From contig CALLPI010000017.1 in NCBI GenBank assembly GCA_938015595.1, positions 47,902 through 111,901 on the forward strand: a DNA stretch of 64,000 bases, in the 5' to 3' direction. Numbering within the stretch: the first letter of the stretch is position 1; the number at the start of each line of letters is the position of its first letter. The translations under genes and the position numbers were made by a program. The stretch is from an uncultured Saprospiraceae bacterium. Its GTDB lineage: Bacteria > Bacteroidota > Bacteroidia > Chitinophagales > Saprospiraceae. The notes under the pieces are model-generated. The model ran no database searches. It was given only the letters and a program-made list of their open reading frames with translations, and was not told the DNA's origin. Positions 44,999-54,684 of the stretch are shown in pieces.

Positions 44999-46921
44999 TT
45001 ACTTTTCTAGCCGCTCCAGAAGGCGTGCCGTAATGCGCAGGAAGTCCATTTCAGTGATGATACCGATGAGTTCGCCCTTTTGCACTACGGGTAGGCAGCC
45101 AATTTTATTCTCGCGCATTTTGGCCATGGCCTCTAGGATGGTGGCTTCCGGGCTAATGGTGATAGGCTCGGCAATCATAATGTCTTTCACTGCAGAGGCT
45201 TCCTGGTCGGGGAAGCGATTCTTGCGGGCAAAATAGCGCAACAGCAGCCTGGAGGTGATCAGGCCGCAGAGGTTGCCCTTGGCATCTTCTACCGGCATGT
45301 AGCGTATCTTGCGCCAGTCCATCAGTTCGGCTACCATTTCGATCATATCTTCTTGTTGTACGGTGAACAGGTCTGTTTCCATAAACTCCTCCACGCGCAG
45401 TTTGGCGGGGCGGTATTCGTCAAGGTCATTCGCGGTGGGCATATTCCATTGGTGAACAGGTATGTGATTCCATTGATTTTTGACAATGGCGGCTGTCATG
45501 ATGGTAAGGGCTTCGTCACGAGAGCACTCTTTGGTCAGTTTGGTAAATGTACGCAACTGCCAGCGCGCGCCGTTCATGTGCAGTTTGGCGCGTTCTTCGA
45601 TGATGCCGAGGTACTTGTCAATGTCGGTAGAGGCTACACCACGCATTTGGAGGCCTTTTCTGGCCATAGGCAGCAGTTCGTGTAGTACGAGGTCGCAGGC
45701 AGAGATTTTCTTGTCGTGAAACCAGTTGAAGTTAGAGTCAATGCCAAACTGGGCGGCTTTCATAAAGTTATCGCGAACGTCTTCCCAGGATACGTGCTTG
45801 CGGATGTCGCGGTACTCGTGCCCCATACCAATCATGGCACCCAGCCAGAAGGCGGCATTGGCAACAGCATCAGTGGTGGTAGGGCCGGCGGGAATGACGC
45901 GGTTTTCAATGCGCAAGTGGGGTTTGCCGTTGGGGCTGATGCCATAGCAGGGGCGGTTCCAGCGATACACAGTGGAGTTGTGCACCTGCAGCGCGCGCAA
46001 GCGAGGCACTTTACCCTCAAGAATAGTGGCGATGGAGTCTTCTTCATCGTCGCCGGCCAGCAGCACCCGGAAGCGGGCAATGTCTTCCTTGTAAATCTCG
46101 AGGAGGCTTTCGTCCAGCCAGCCGCTGCCAAAGTTGACGCGAGGGCTGCGCTCGCGCATGTGGTCGTGGGTGGTGCGCACGTCGAGTGCCTGCTGGAATA
46201 GGGCAATACGACTCTCGTGCCACAAGCGCTTGCCAAACACAATGGGCGAGTTGGCCGAGATGGCCATTACAGGTGCGGCCAGTGCTTGCGCCATGTTGTA
46301 CATAGGTACAAAAATGCTGGGTGGCACCTGGAGGTGTACCTGGAAGCTAGTGTTGCAGGCCTCCAGCATGGGCGAGTCGTGCTTGACCAGAAGTTCGTCA
46401 ATGCCGGAGAGCCGGAGCTCGTAAGCTGAGCCAAGCATCTGGCTGTCAATGGCGGCCATGAGCGCTTTGTAGCGAGGCTTAGGCGTGAGGTTGCGAATGT
46501 CCAGGTCGGGTTTGCGTAGGGTGGGCAGTATGCCAGTGAGGCAGATCTCAGCGCGAAAGCCGCGCAGTACTTCGCGGATTTTTTCCAGGTAGCTGACGTT
46601 TTCCTTGTCTAACTCGCTGAGGCACTTTCCGGTGAATAAGCGCGGGGTGAGGTTGATTTCGAGGTTGAACTGCGCCAACTCGGTAGTTACCCAGGTGTAG
46701 CGTTTCATTTTGTCCAGCACCTGCATGTTGATGCACAGCGGCTTGAAGGTGCGGGTATCCACGATGCACATTTCTTGCTCAGCGCCAATGCGAATAGCGT
46801 CAGTTTCAAACCAATTGTGTTCAAGCATGTATTCAAAAGCCTGTACGTCGCGCAGCAAGTTGCGCACAAAGCGCTGCATGGTGGTGATCTCCTGCGCGAT
46901 GGATACTTTCTGTTCGCCCAT
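44999..46921 (-). CDS. GCS2-type glutamate-cysteine ligase-like protein fused to two CBS domains
   Basis: 640 aa from the ATG at 46921; the frame extends to 46993. Residues about 40-400 are the GCS2 ligase core: GAEQEMCIVD, FNLEINLTPR, HDSPMLEACNTSFQVHLQV, YGISPNGKPHLRIENRVIPAG. A helical linker is followed by two CBS domains (about 510-570, MDWRKIRYMPVED, and 575-640, IAEPITISPEATILEAMAKMRENKIGCLPVV). CBS pairs usually sense adenine nucleotides, so activity may be energy-regulated (inference). Whether it really makes gamma-glutamylcysteine is unknown: no gshB or related gene is adjacent. Cytoplasmic. Confidence 0.82.
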   Translation of the reverse strand: MGEQKVSIAQEITTMQRFVRNLLRDVQAFEYMLEHNWFETDAIRIGAEQEMCIVDTRTFKPLCINMQVLDKMKRYTWVTTELAQFNLEINLTPRLFTGKCLSELDKENVSYLEKIREVLRGFRAEICLTGILPTLRKPDLDIRNLTPKPRYKALMAAIDSQMLGSAYELRLSGIDELLVKHDSPMLEACNTSFQVHLQVPPSIFVPMYNMAQALAAPVMAISANSPIVFGKRLWHESRIALFQQALDVRTTHDHMRERSPRVNFGSGWLDESLLEIYKEDIARFRVLLAGDDEEDSIATILEGKVPRLRALQVHNSTVYRWNRPCYGISPNGKPHLRIENRVIPAGPTTTDAVANAAFWLGAMIGMGHEYRDIRKHVSWEDVRDNFMKAAQFGIDSNFNWFHDKKISACDLVLHELLPMARKGLQMRGVASTDIDKYLGIIEERAKLHMNGARWQLRTFTKLTKECSRDEALTIMTAAIVKNQWNHIPVHQWNMPTANDLDEYRPAKLRVEEFMETDLFTVQQEDMIEMVAELMDWRKIRYMPVEDAKGNLCGLITSRLLLRYFARKNRFPDQEASAVKDIMIAEPITISPEATILEAMAKMRENKIGCLPVVQKGELIGIITEMDFLRITARLLERLEK

Positions 46922-47137
46922 GTAGTAATAATTAGGTGGAGTCACTCCTTTTGACAAAGGAGTGTCGAATTTGCATCGGAAAAATAGGTACATATTTGAG
47001 CATGATAAGCGTTTGGGCGAAAAAATTTTGAAAAATCAAAAAATGTCGGCTCTGGGCTTTAGCGGCATACGGCTTGAACGCAAACAGGAGGTGAAGCGTT
47101 TCCATGCCAAGTGTTTTGTGCATCAGCCTTGAGAAAC

Positions 47138-49411
47138 ATGTGTCGTACGCTGATAGCTGTTTTATTGATGCTGGCGGGCTTCGCTCAGGAACTGCCCAGC
47201 CAGGCGTTTGCTCCTTTTTTCTGTCCGATATACGACCAACAGGGGCAGTTGCTGACCAATGGGCTGGCTGGTGGCCTCAACAACCCGCAGTTTCAGGAAG
47301 TGGACCTGGACGGGAACGGTGTGCTCGATCTGGTAGTATTCGACCGACGGGGCAACGTCCTGTTGCCATTTCTATACAGTGGTACGCCCGACTCCAGCGC
47401 CTACGAGTTCGCGCCGCAATTCGCTGCAGATTTTCCTCAACTTTTCAACTGGATGCTGCTGCGGGATTTTAATGCCGACGGTGTACCTGACATCTTTACA
47501 TTTTCTCCCAACCCAGGCATATCAGGCATGGCGGTTTATCTTGGGCAGCGCAATGCGCAGGGGCGTCTGAGTTTTACCCGCGTGCGGTTTGCCAATCCGT
47601 TTGACATCATATTCTTCCCAATGCCCAACGGCTCCACTACCAATCTGTTCATTTCCAATATTGACTATCCTGAAGTAACCGACGTGGATGGCGACGGCGA
47701 CTTGGATATCCTTACCTTTGGCGTATCGGGTGGCTACATGGAGTACTACACCAACCGCTCAGTGGAGATGGGCTTTGGCCGCGATTCGCTCATTTATCGG
47801 CTGGCCAGCAACTGCTGGGGTGGATTCTATGAAAGCGGTATCACGGAGGCTGTCAATCTCTCCGCTTCGCCTAATCTCTGCGCCCAGCCTTTCGGCCCCG
47901 ACGAAGATGACGGCTTCGTCGAAATACGACACATTGGCTCTACCGTGCTGGCCTGGGATGCCGATGGCGATGGCGACAAAGACCTCATTCTGGGCGATGC
48001 CTCCTTCGACAACCTCAACTTCCTGACCAATGGTGGTACACCCCAAACGGCCTGGATGACCGCTCAAGACCCATCTTTCCCCTCCTACAACGTGCCCGTG
48101 AGCCTGCCTACCTTCCCTGTGGCTTTCCTGCTGGATGTTGACCACGACGGGCACAAGGATCTCGTGGTAGCGCCCAATGCTACCTTTGGCCATGAGGATG
48201 TACAGGTTGCTTGGTGGTATCGCAATACACAGGGTATTCCTTACCGCTTTGAACTCCAGAACCGCCGCTTCTTGGCCGAAACCATGCTCGACTTTGGCAC
48301 TGGTGCCAACCCCGCCATAGCCGATGTAAACGGCGACAGCCTGCCTGACATTGTGGTGGGTAATCAGTCTTACCACCGCCCCATCACTGAATCCCGCGAC
48401 TCCCGCCTGCACCTCCTGCTCAACGTGGGCACCCGCGAGGCGCCCGCTTTCCAACTGGCCGACACCAACTGGCTGAACCTGCCGGGCTGGTTTCCTGACA
48501 GCTACGAACTTGCCCCTACTTTCGGCGACCTGGACAGCGATGGTGACCTGGATCTCGTCTTGGGCGACCTCAACGGCTATCTTACTTATTTCGAAAATAC
48601 TGCCGGCCCAGGGCAGCCCATGCAGTTTGCATCGCCTGTACAGCCCTGGCAGGGCATTCACGTAGGTACTCATGCTGTGCCCTTTCTCTACGACCTCAAT
48701 CACGATGGCCTCCTGGACTTACTTGTAGGCCGGCGCGAAGGCTTCATTAGTTTTTTTGCAAATGTTGGCACGCCCCAGCAACCGGCTTTCAACCCCAATA
48801 CTTCTGCGCCTGGCAACGTGCTCAGATTGGGGCAAATGGACTCTCGGATTGCTGGTTTTTTCAATGGGCATAGCGCGCCAGCAATAGCGGAGTTCAACGG
48901 GCAATTGGTAGCGCTTGCCGCTGGAGAGCCGGGCATCATCAAGGCTTATACAGTAGATGAAACTGACCTAAGCGCCACCTTTGCCCTACTGGCTGAGCCA
49001 TGGGGTGGCATTCGCGTAGGGGCCCGCGCGCGCATAGCCCTGGCCGACCTCAACCATAATGGCCTCCTGGAGATAGTCGTCGGCAACTATCGCAGCGGCT
49101 TACAAATATTTGCCACCAATCTACCCTCACCGCTGCCAGTGAGCACCGCAGCCGAGCTACCCAGTGCCAGCGGTGTAAGAGTATATCCCAATCCGGCCAA
49201 GAACGGGGCATACTTCAGCCTGCCAGAAGGCCACACCCAGCCGATCATGCTGCAGTTGTTTGCTGCCAATGGGCAACTGATACGCCAGGCAGTGCGGCAA
49301 GGCTCAGTATGGCAAGAATCCTTGGTTGGGCTCCCTGCCGGGTTGTACTGGTGGCGCATCCAGGCCAGTGGGGAGGTTTTTACCGGGAAGTTGGTGGTTG
49401 GGCAGCCGTAA
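47138..49411 (+). CDS. FG-GAP/VCBS repeat protein with T9SS sorting domain
   Basis: About 757 aa from the ATG at 47138 (MCRTLIAVLLMLAGFAQ); a GTG at 47111 opens the same frame but gives a poor signal. The body consists of FG-GAP-type repeats with calcium-loop sequences: DLDGNGVLDLVVFD, DFNADGVPDIF, DVDGDGDLDIL, DADGDGDKDLI, DVDHDGHKDLV, DVNGDSLPDIV and DLDSDGDLDLV. These would form a beta-propeller. The last 80 residues are a T9SS CTD (VRVYPNPAKNGAYFSL; LPAGLYWWRIQ). Probably exported and surface-attached, perhaps binding protein or glycan ligands. Confidence 0.9.
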   Translation: MCRTLIAVLLMLAGFAQELPSQAFAPFFCPIYDQQGQLLTNGLAGGLNNPQFQEVDLDGNGVLDLVVFDRRGNVLLPFLYSGTPDSSAYEFAPQFAADFPQLFNWMLLRDFNADGVPDIFTFSPNPGISGMAVYLGQRNAQGRLSFTRVRFANPFDIIFFPMPNGSTTNLFISNIDYPEVTDVDGDGDLDILTFGVSGGYMEYYTNRSVEMGFGRDSLIYRLASNCWGGFYESGITEAVNLSASPNLCAQPFGPDEDDGFVEIRHIGSTVLAWDADGDGDKDLILGDASFDNLNFLTNGGTPQTAWMTAQDPSFPSYNVPVSLPTFPVAFLLDVDHDGHKDLVVAPNATFGHEDVQVAWWYRNTQGIPYRFELQNRRFLAETMLDFGTGANPAIADVNGDSLPDIVVGNQSYHRPITESRDSRLHLLLNVGTREAPAFQLADTNWLNLPGWFPDSYELAPTFGDLDSDGDLDLVLGDLNGYLTYFENTAGPGQPMQFASPVQPWQGIHVGTHAVPFLYDLNHDGLLDLLVGRREGFISFFANVGTPQQPAFNPNTSAPGNVLRLGQMDSRIAGFFNGHSAPAIAEFNGQLVALAAGEPGIIKAYTVDETDLSATFALLAEPWGGIRVGARARIALADLNHNGLLEIVVGNYRSGLQIFATNLPSPLPVSTAAELPSASGVRVYPNPAKNGAYFSLPEGHTQPIMLQLFAANGQLIRQAVRQGSVWQESLVGLPAGLYWWRIQASGEVFTGKLVVGQP

Positions 49412-49430
49412 AGAGTGCTCTAGCCTTGGT

Positions 49431-50600
49431 TCAAGTATAGACAAACACTCCCTGCGGTGTCTCCAGACGCACCTCGGCTTGTGATGCGGCTTCCACCCTG
49501 CCTGCCACGCGCGCTGCTATGCCATAGCGCTCGGCTATCTGTATGACTTCCTCAGCATAATCGGCTGGCAGGTAAACCTCCAGGCGATGCCCCATATTGA
49601 ACACCTTGTACATCTCTTGCCAGGGCGTGCCGGAGGATTGCTGAATCAGGTCAAACAGCTGCGGCACAGGGAAGAGATTATCCTTGACGATGCGCAGCCC
49701 TGGGGCAAACTTCAATACTTTGGTCTGGCCGCCACCAGTGCAGTGCACCAGGCCGTGTAAATGCGGCAGCAGGTGTGTAAACAAGTCTCTGACTGCTGGC
49801 AAGTACGTGCGCGTGGGCGAGAGCAACAGCTGGCCTACATCCATGCCAGCTACTGGAGAGGGGTCGGTGAGCCTGTACTTACCACTGTACGCCAGTTCAG
49901 GCGGAGTTTGAGGGTCGAAGCTCTCCGGATAGGCTTCGGCATAGGCACGACTCAGTACGTCGTGGCGTGCTGAGGTAAGGCCGTTGCTGCCCATGCCGCT
50001 GTTGTAGCCGTCTTCGTAGGTGGCCTGCCCGAAAGAAGCCAGCGCCACGAGTACATCGCCGGGCTGCAGGCCAATCTCCAGCACCTCTGCGCGGCGCATG
50101 CGGGCAAAGGCGGTGTAGCCCACGTCCACGGTGCGCACAATATCTCCCACATCGGCTGTTTCGCCGCCGGCCAGGTGTATGCGGATGCCTAGGGAGGCCA
50201 TTTTTTCTACAAAAGCTACTGTGCCGTCAATAATAGCCTTTAGTACCTCACCGGGGATGAGGCGCTTGTTGCGCCCAATGGTAGAGGAGAGCACGATCTG
50301 GTCAGTGCAGCCCACGCAAGCCATGTCGTCTAAGTTCATGACAATGGCATCCTGGGCAATGCCACCCCATACGCTCAGGTCGCCGGTTTCGCGCCAGTAC
50401 AGGTAGGCCAGGCTGGTTTTGGTGCCGGCGGTGTCGGCGTGCATGAGGTTGCAGTAGTTGGGGTCGGCGCCGGCAACGTCAGGTAGTATTTTACAAAAGG
50501 CATTAGGAAAAAGCCCTTTGCCTAGGCGCTGTACGGCGGCGTGCACCTCGCCTTTGTCAGCAGAGACGCCCCGCTGGTCGTATCTTGAATTTTCAGCCAT
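49431..50600 (-). CDS. purM: Phosphoribosylformylglycinamidine cyclo-ligase (AIR synthase)
   Basis: 389 aa from the ATG at 50600; the frame opens at 50627. N-terminal MAENSRYDQRGVSADKGEVH; the PurM signatures DTAGTKTSLAYLYW, AGGETADVGDIVRTVD, MGSNGLTSARHDVLS and HCTGGGQTKVLKF are in order. It closes the imidazole ring of AIR in purine synthesis (ATP-dependent). The length exceeds the E. coli type by about 45 aa, as is usual in Bacteroidota. It is divergent from the M23 peptidase gene. Confidence 0.93.
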   Translation of the reverse strand: MAENSRYDQRGVSADKGEVHAAVQRLGKGLFPNAFCKILPDVAGADPNYCNLMHADTAGTKTSLAYLYWRETGDLSVWGGIAQDAIVMNLDDMACVGCTDQIVLSSTIGRNKRLIPGEVLKAIIDGTVAFVEKMASLGIRIHLAGGETADVGDIVRTVDVGYTAFARMRRAEVLEIGLQPGDVLVALASFGQATYEDGYNSGMGSNGLTSARHDVLSRAYAEAYPESFDPQTPPELAYSGKYRLTDPSPVAGMDVGQLLLSPTRTYLPAVRDLFTHLLPHLHGLVHCTGGGQTKVLKFAPGLRIVKDNLFPVPQLFDLIQQSSGTPWQEMYKVFNMGHRLEVYLPADYAEEVIQIAERYGIAARVAGRVEAASQAEVRLETPQGVFVYT

Positions 50601-50862
50601 GCAATTGATTGAAATAATGCTCTGCAAAGGTAGCCAACAGCGGCTTTGTGGCGCGAAAAAAGCAGTAGTCGGAAGTTTTAACTAAAAAAATTATCCACAA
50701 CTGCGAAGTGCCCATATATTTGCGAGTGCTGAAAAACCAGCCGATATTGTTTTCCCTAAGCGTAGAGGCTTTTGCCCAAGGCATTAGCCAAACGTCAAAC
50801 CAACTGAAGAAGGGCGACCAAAGGTGGTTTGCGTTTTTCATCGAACGCAAAAAATCAAAATT

Positions 50863-52188
50863 GTGGAACAGCAGACAAATCATTTCAAACCGACGAATAA
50901 CCAACTTTCCCAACCCAGACCCTGGTACTTCAAAGCAGCCGTAATAGTGATGGCGCTGGCGGTAGGTGTAGTCGTATATCTGTTTGCCGATGCGTCTTCT
51001 ATCGGAGCCTCCGCTGCCAGAGTGTCACAGCCATTTGAGTTGGGAGCCTTTCCTATTATCCGGCCTACCCTGCGCTGGGGATTTGCCATAGATACCCTGG
51101 AAGTATCGGAGCAAAAAATACACTCCGGGCAGTCTTTGTCCGATATACTGGCTGCGCAGCCACTGTCTGGTGATGCCTTGCGCACCATGCTGACCAACGC
51201 TGGCACTGTATTCGACCTGCGTAAGTTGCAAGCTGGCAAATCCTACTTTGTGCTTACCCACGCGCCCAGTGGCCAGCCCATGTACCTGGTGTATGAACCC
51301 AGCCCCTTTGAGTACATACTCTTTCATCTGGCCAATGACTATGCGGTAGAGCGCATTGAGCGCGAAGTAGAAACCCTTGTGGAAACAGAGCACTTCGTAG
51401 TGAATACCACCCTGTGGGATGCCATGATTGGCCAGGGGTATAGCTATGACCTGGCTGACCGCCTCGAAGACGCTCTGCAGTGGTCTATTGATTTTCACCG
51501 CATTCAGGAAGGCGACGAGTTCAAAGTCGTTTTTGAAAATAAGTACGTGGAAGGCGTCTCTGTGGCTGCTGGCCAGGTCAAAGGCGCCTACTACAAGCGC
51601 GGCGGTAAGGAGGTATATGCCATCTATTATGAAAGCGGCGAGTACAAGGGCTACTACGACCTCGAAGGCCGCCCCTTGAAAACAGCCTTCCTCAAGGCGC
51701 CGGTGCGCTTTTCGCGCATTTCCTCTCGCTTCAGCATGAACCGCTTCCACCCCATCCTCAAATACAACCGCCCACACCTTGGTACCGACTATGCCGCTCC
51801 GCACGGTACTGAAATCATGGCTGTAGGCGACGGCGTGGTGACTGAGGCACGCTACAGCGGCGGCAATGGCAACTATGTGCGCATCAAACATGACAAAACT
51901 TATGAAACACAATATCTGCACATGTCCAAATTTGCCAAAGGCATCAAGGCTGGCGTAAGGGTATCGCAGGGGCAGGTCATTGGCTATGTAGGCTCTACCG
52001 GCCTAGCTACCGGGCCACACGTGTGCTTTCGGTTCTGGAAAAACGGCCAGCAAGTAGACCACCTCAAACTGGACTTGCCGCAAGCTAAGCCGCTGCCAGA
52101 GAACGAACTGCCGCTGTTTGAAATCGTTAAAAACGAGGTACTGGACAAACTCAAGGCCGCAGCACAAAGAGCCAATGACAATCCTTGA
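50863..52188 (+). CDS. M23 family peptidase (LytM type), membrane-anchored
   Basis: About 441 aa from GTG at 50863; another in-frame GTG lies at 50824, but the leader between them forms a hairpin (TTTGCGTT 50828-50835 with AACGCAAA 50844-50851), so the later start is preferred. A TM at about 24-42 (KAAVIVMALAVGVVVYLFA) is followed by a periplasmic part. The C-terminal LytM domain (about 300-400) shows HLGTDYAAPHGT, RIKHDKTYETQYLHMS and GLATGPHVCFRFW, with the three zinc-coordinating residues of active M23 enzymes (H, D and the HxH-type His). It probably cuts peptidoglycan peptide bonds in growth or division. Confidence 0.9.
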   Translation: MEQQTNHFKPTNNQLSQPRPWYFKAAVIVMALAVGVVVYLFADASSIGASAARVSQPFELGAFPIIRPTLRWGFAIDTLEVSEQKIHSGQSLSDILAAQPLSGDALRTMLTNAGTVFDLRKLQAGKSYFVLTHAPSGQPMYLVYEPSPFEYILFHLANDYAVERIEREVETLVETEHFVVNTTLWDAMIGQGYSYDLADRLEDALQWSIDFHRIQEGDEFKVVFENKYVEGVSVAAGQVKGAYYKRGGKEVYAIYYESGEYKGYYDLEGRPLKTAFLKAPVRFSRISSRFSMNRFHPILKYNRPHLGTDYAAPHGTEIMAVGDGVVTEARYSGGNGNYVRIKHDKTYETQYLHMSKFAKGIKAGVRVSQGQVIGYVGSTGLATGPHVCFRFWKNGQQVDHLKLDLPQAKPLPENELPLFEIVKNEVLDKLKAAAQRANDNP

Positions 52189-52511
52189 CGGGCTTTTGCA
52201 GGCAAGCGCCAAACAAAAATACCCGTGTCAGCATGCCTCCGCTTATGCATACCTTGGCATCACATTGCTAATTGCGTTTGCCATGGCACTCTGATCGAAG
52301 AAGACGAATGGCCCCTGCTCCATAATTGAGGCGCCTGTTGCAAGCCTGCAACCCTTCTATTGGAGTACTTGGCACCTTCAACAATGCAGGAAACGCTGTG
52401 CAGTGGCTGCACGCCTCGCCGAGTTTCTGAAAAACAGTGTTGTTTGTAAGCAAAACGCATTAAACGAATCCGCTTTTTGTTTGTTCCTTGAAAAAATGTT
52501 GACAGCACTTC
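52189..52511. other. Intergenic region between the M23 and S41 genes
   Basis: About 320 bases. It should hold the promoter of the S41 gene. No hairpin, RNA gene or coding remnant was recognised. Confidence 0.4.
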
Positions 52512-54158
52512 ATGCAAATGGACTCGCCGCCCAAGCACAATCGCCTGTTCATCTGGATGCCCTTTCTATTGTCTGCTGTACTGGCCGGCGGCATCCTTAT
52601 TGGCACGCGCCTGCAATCAGCAGCGCCGCCCCTTGTGATCAGTGGCGAACGGCCAGCTATCGGTCCAGAAGCTGGTAGTTATGCCAAACTCGAGGAGTTG
52701 CTGCGTTTCATAGAGGCCAAATACGTGGACGAAGTATCCAGAGATAAGCTCATTGACGAAGCCATCCAAAGTATTCTCAAGCAGTTGGACCCTCACTCCA
52801 GCTATATCCCTGCTGACCAGCTCGAAATCATAGAAGAACACCTGGAAGGGAGCTTCAGCGGTGTTGGCGTAGAGTTTCTGCTCATTGAAGATACCTTGGT
52901 CGTTGTGACAGCTCTGTCAGGCGGCCCTGCAGAAAAGGCAGGTATCTTGCCCGGCGACAAAATTGTGGCCGTGGAAGACTCCGTTATTGCCGGCAAAGGG
53001 TTGCTCAACAAAGACATCCTCCAATTGCTCCGGGGCGAAAAAGGCTCTAAAGTCAACCTGCTCATCTTGCGCGGATTGGGCAAGCCATTTCGTATTACTG
53101 TAGTGCGCGACAAAATCCCTATGCACAGCCTGGATGCCGCTTTGATGCTAAACGACAGAACCGGCTACATCAAACTCAATCGCTTCAGTGCCACCACAGC
53201 AGAAGAGTTTATTAAAGCCGTGGAAAATTTGCATACCAGATCGGGCATGGAAAATCTCGTACTGGATTTGCGCCAAAACCCTGGCGGATACCTCCAGCAG
53301 GCCATCAATATCCTCAGCCAACTCTTTCAAACCAAAGGCGTGCCGTTGGTACATACCAAGGGCAGAGCTGTGAGCCGCTCCGACTACGAAAGCTCCGGCC
53401 GCATGCGCTTTCCTATCAAAGAAATTGCCGTGCTCATTGACGAAGGCTCCGCTTCCGCCAGCGAGATCATTGCCGGCGCACTGCAGGATCAAGATCGCGC
53501 CGTCATTATCGGCCGGCGTTCTTTTGGCAAGGGCTTGGTACAAGAACAATACGAACTGCGCGACGGCTCTGCTCTTCGCCTTACTGTGGCTCGGTACTAC
53601 ACCCCTAGCGGGCGCTCTATTCAGAAACCCTACGACAACCCTCTGGTTTATGCCCAAGAGCCGGAGGAGCGTTTTAAGAACGGCGAACTCTTCTCTAAGA
53701 AATTGGCACTGCCCAAAGACTCCACCCGTTACTACACCCGCCGGGGGCGAGTGGTGTATGGCGGCGGTGGTATCATGCCCGATTATATAGTACCCATGGA
53801 CACGCTGGCGCTCAATGCCCTTCTCACAGAGCTGATCCCCTGGATCCAGCCATATAGTTTCAACTTTGCCCGCAGGGAGTCGGCTTATTTTGCTGGTATG
53901 TCCTTAACGCGCTATAAAAACGACTACCAGATTAAAAATGAAGTAGTGGAAGACTTTCTCAACTACGCCACCCGCAAAGGCGTAAAGAAAGACCCCAAAG
54001 CTATTGGCGCCATTGACCAAGAGCTGCGCCGGCGTCTTAAGGCTCAAATTGCCAGGGCGCTCTACCAAGAAGAAGGCTACTACGCCATTGCTACCCAAAC
54101 TGACCCTATGGTTAAAAAGGCGCTGGAAGTACTGGATAAAAAGCAAGTGTTGAAATAG
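52512..54158 (+). CDS. S41 family C-terminal processing peptidase (CtpA-like)
   Basis: 548 aa. N-terminal TM (about 11-32). PDZ domain (about 113-200): SGVGVEFLLIEDTLVV and AGILPGDKIVAVED. Catalytic region: YIKLNRFSATTAEEF, LVLDLRQNPGG, then the Ser-Lys dyad, Ser about 315 in GSASASEII and Lys340 in GRRSFGKGLVQ. The C-terminal region is helical (about 440-548). The family processes or degrades periplasmic proteins from the C-terminus. A possible operon partner of the upstream M23 gene, about 320 bases away. Confidence 0.92.
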   Translation: MQMDSPPKHNRLFIWMPFLLSAVLAGGILIGTRLQSAAPPLVISGERPAIGPEAGSYAKLEELLRFIEAKYVDEVSRDKLIDEAIQSILKQLDPHSSYIPADQLEIIEEHLEGSFSGVGVEFLLIEDTLVVVTALSGGPAEKAGILPGDKIVAVEDSVIAGKGLLNKDILQLLRGEKGSKVNLLILRGLGKPFRITVVRDKIPMHSLDAALMLNDRTGYIKLNRFSATTAEEFIKAVENLHTRSGMENLVLDLRQNPGGYLQQAINILSQLFQTKGVPLVHTKGRAVSRSDYESSGRMRFPIKEIAVLIDEGSASASEIIAGALQDQDRAVIIGRRSFGKGLVQEQYELRDGSALRLTVARYYTPSGRSIQKPYDNPLVYAQEPEERFKNGELFSKKLALPKDSTRYYTRRGRVVYGGGGIMPDYIVPMDTLALNALLTELIPWIQPYSFNFARRESAYFAGMSLTRYKNDYQIKNEVVEDFLNYATRKGVKKDPKAIGAIDQELRRRLKAQIARALYQEEGYYAIATQTDPMVKKALEVLDKKQVLK

Positions 54159-54306
54159 ACGGCTTCGCGCGCATGACAAAAGTCAGCATTGGCAGTGACC
54201 TGCATCATGCCACGGTAAAGCAGAATGATAGATCTTTGGGACGATTCTTCCAAGATCAGCAGATCTTTAGAGATATCATGGTCAATTGGGTGTTCAATCG
54301 TTTTGG

Positions 54307-54332
54307 AGCCGGGGCTACTCCCCCGGCTTTTT
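54307..54332 (+). terminator. Terminator of the S41 peptidase gene
   Basis: AGCCGGGG (54307-54314) and CCCCGGCT (54321-54328) pair perfectly with a 6-base loop; a T-run follows. Confidence 0.85.
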
Positions 54333-54387
54333 CATAGCACCTGCTCCGCTTTCACGGGTATTAATTTTTTGTTAAAGTTCACCGACA

Positions 54388-54419
54388 CTTGCGCAATTTA
54401 CTACTTGCGCTTATCTTTG
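54388..54419 (+). promoter_or_regulatory. Promoter of an orphan transcription unit
   Basis: CTTG (54388-54391), a 20-base spacer, then TATCTTTG (54412-54419). The spacing and both elements fit the Bacteroidota consensus. Confidence 0.6.
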
Positions 54420-54425
54420 CACATA

Positions 54426-54677
54426 AGAATTTTTTATAATCCCAATTTTTAAAACAAAATTTTATTTCCCATGAACACACATCCAAACTCTAGGCGCCAC
54501 GTGGGCGAAAAAAACATCCTAAGCCAATCAATCCAAGCTGATCCACCTTAGTGTTAAGAAAGCTTTTGGCCACAGGGAGATAGATGTTGGAATCGCTCCC
54601 AGATAAAGTCTTGCGCTCGAGTGTGCAATACTTTTGAGCCAAACGCCCTGCCAGAAAAGCGTTCCGGCAGGGCGTTT
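54426..54677 (+). ncRNA. Putative small RNA or tiny-peptide transcript
   Basis: The predicted transcript runs from about 54426 to the hairpin ending at 54677. The only plus-strand reading frame from an ATG in the first half is 26 codons long (54471-54551, beginning MNTHPNSRR, stop TAG); it shows no family motif. The transcript could be a regulatory RNA, a small-peptide mRNA or the remnant of a lost gene. Called from promoter and terminator geometry alone. Confidence 0.3.
54641..54677. terminator. Strong hairpin at the 3' end of the ABC-F gene and the orphan unit
   Basis: AAACGCCCTGCC (54641-54652) and GGCAGGGCGTTT (54666-54677) form a perfect 12-base stem with a 13-base loop. It lies 8 bases beyond the stop of the minus-strand ABC-F gene and at the end of the plus-strand orphan unit. 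Confidence 0.85.
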
Positions 54678-54684
54678 GCGTTGG

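Larger units (their letters stand above)
54159..54684. other. Intergenic region carrying a promoter and terminator but no clear gene
   Basis: About 525 bases: the S41 terminator (54307-54332), a promoter (54388-54419) and a shared terminator hairpin (54641-54677). The 220 bases between promoter and hairpin hold only a 26-codon frame. Confidence 0.5.

Noticed and set aside
47759..48703. A 314-codon minus-strand frame inside the FG-GAP gene
   Set aside because: Overlaps the calcium-loop repeats of the plus-strand gene, which read clearly; the antisense frame is a shadow.
51025..51921. A 298-codon minus-strand frame opposite the M23 peptidase gene
   Set aside because: Antisense to a well-supported gene, without homology or start signals.
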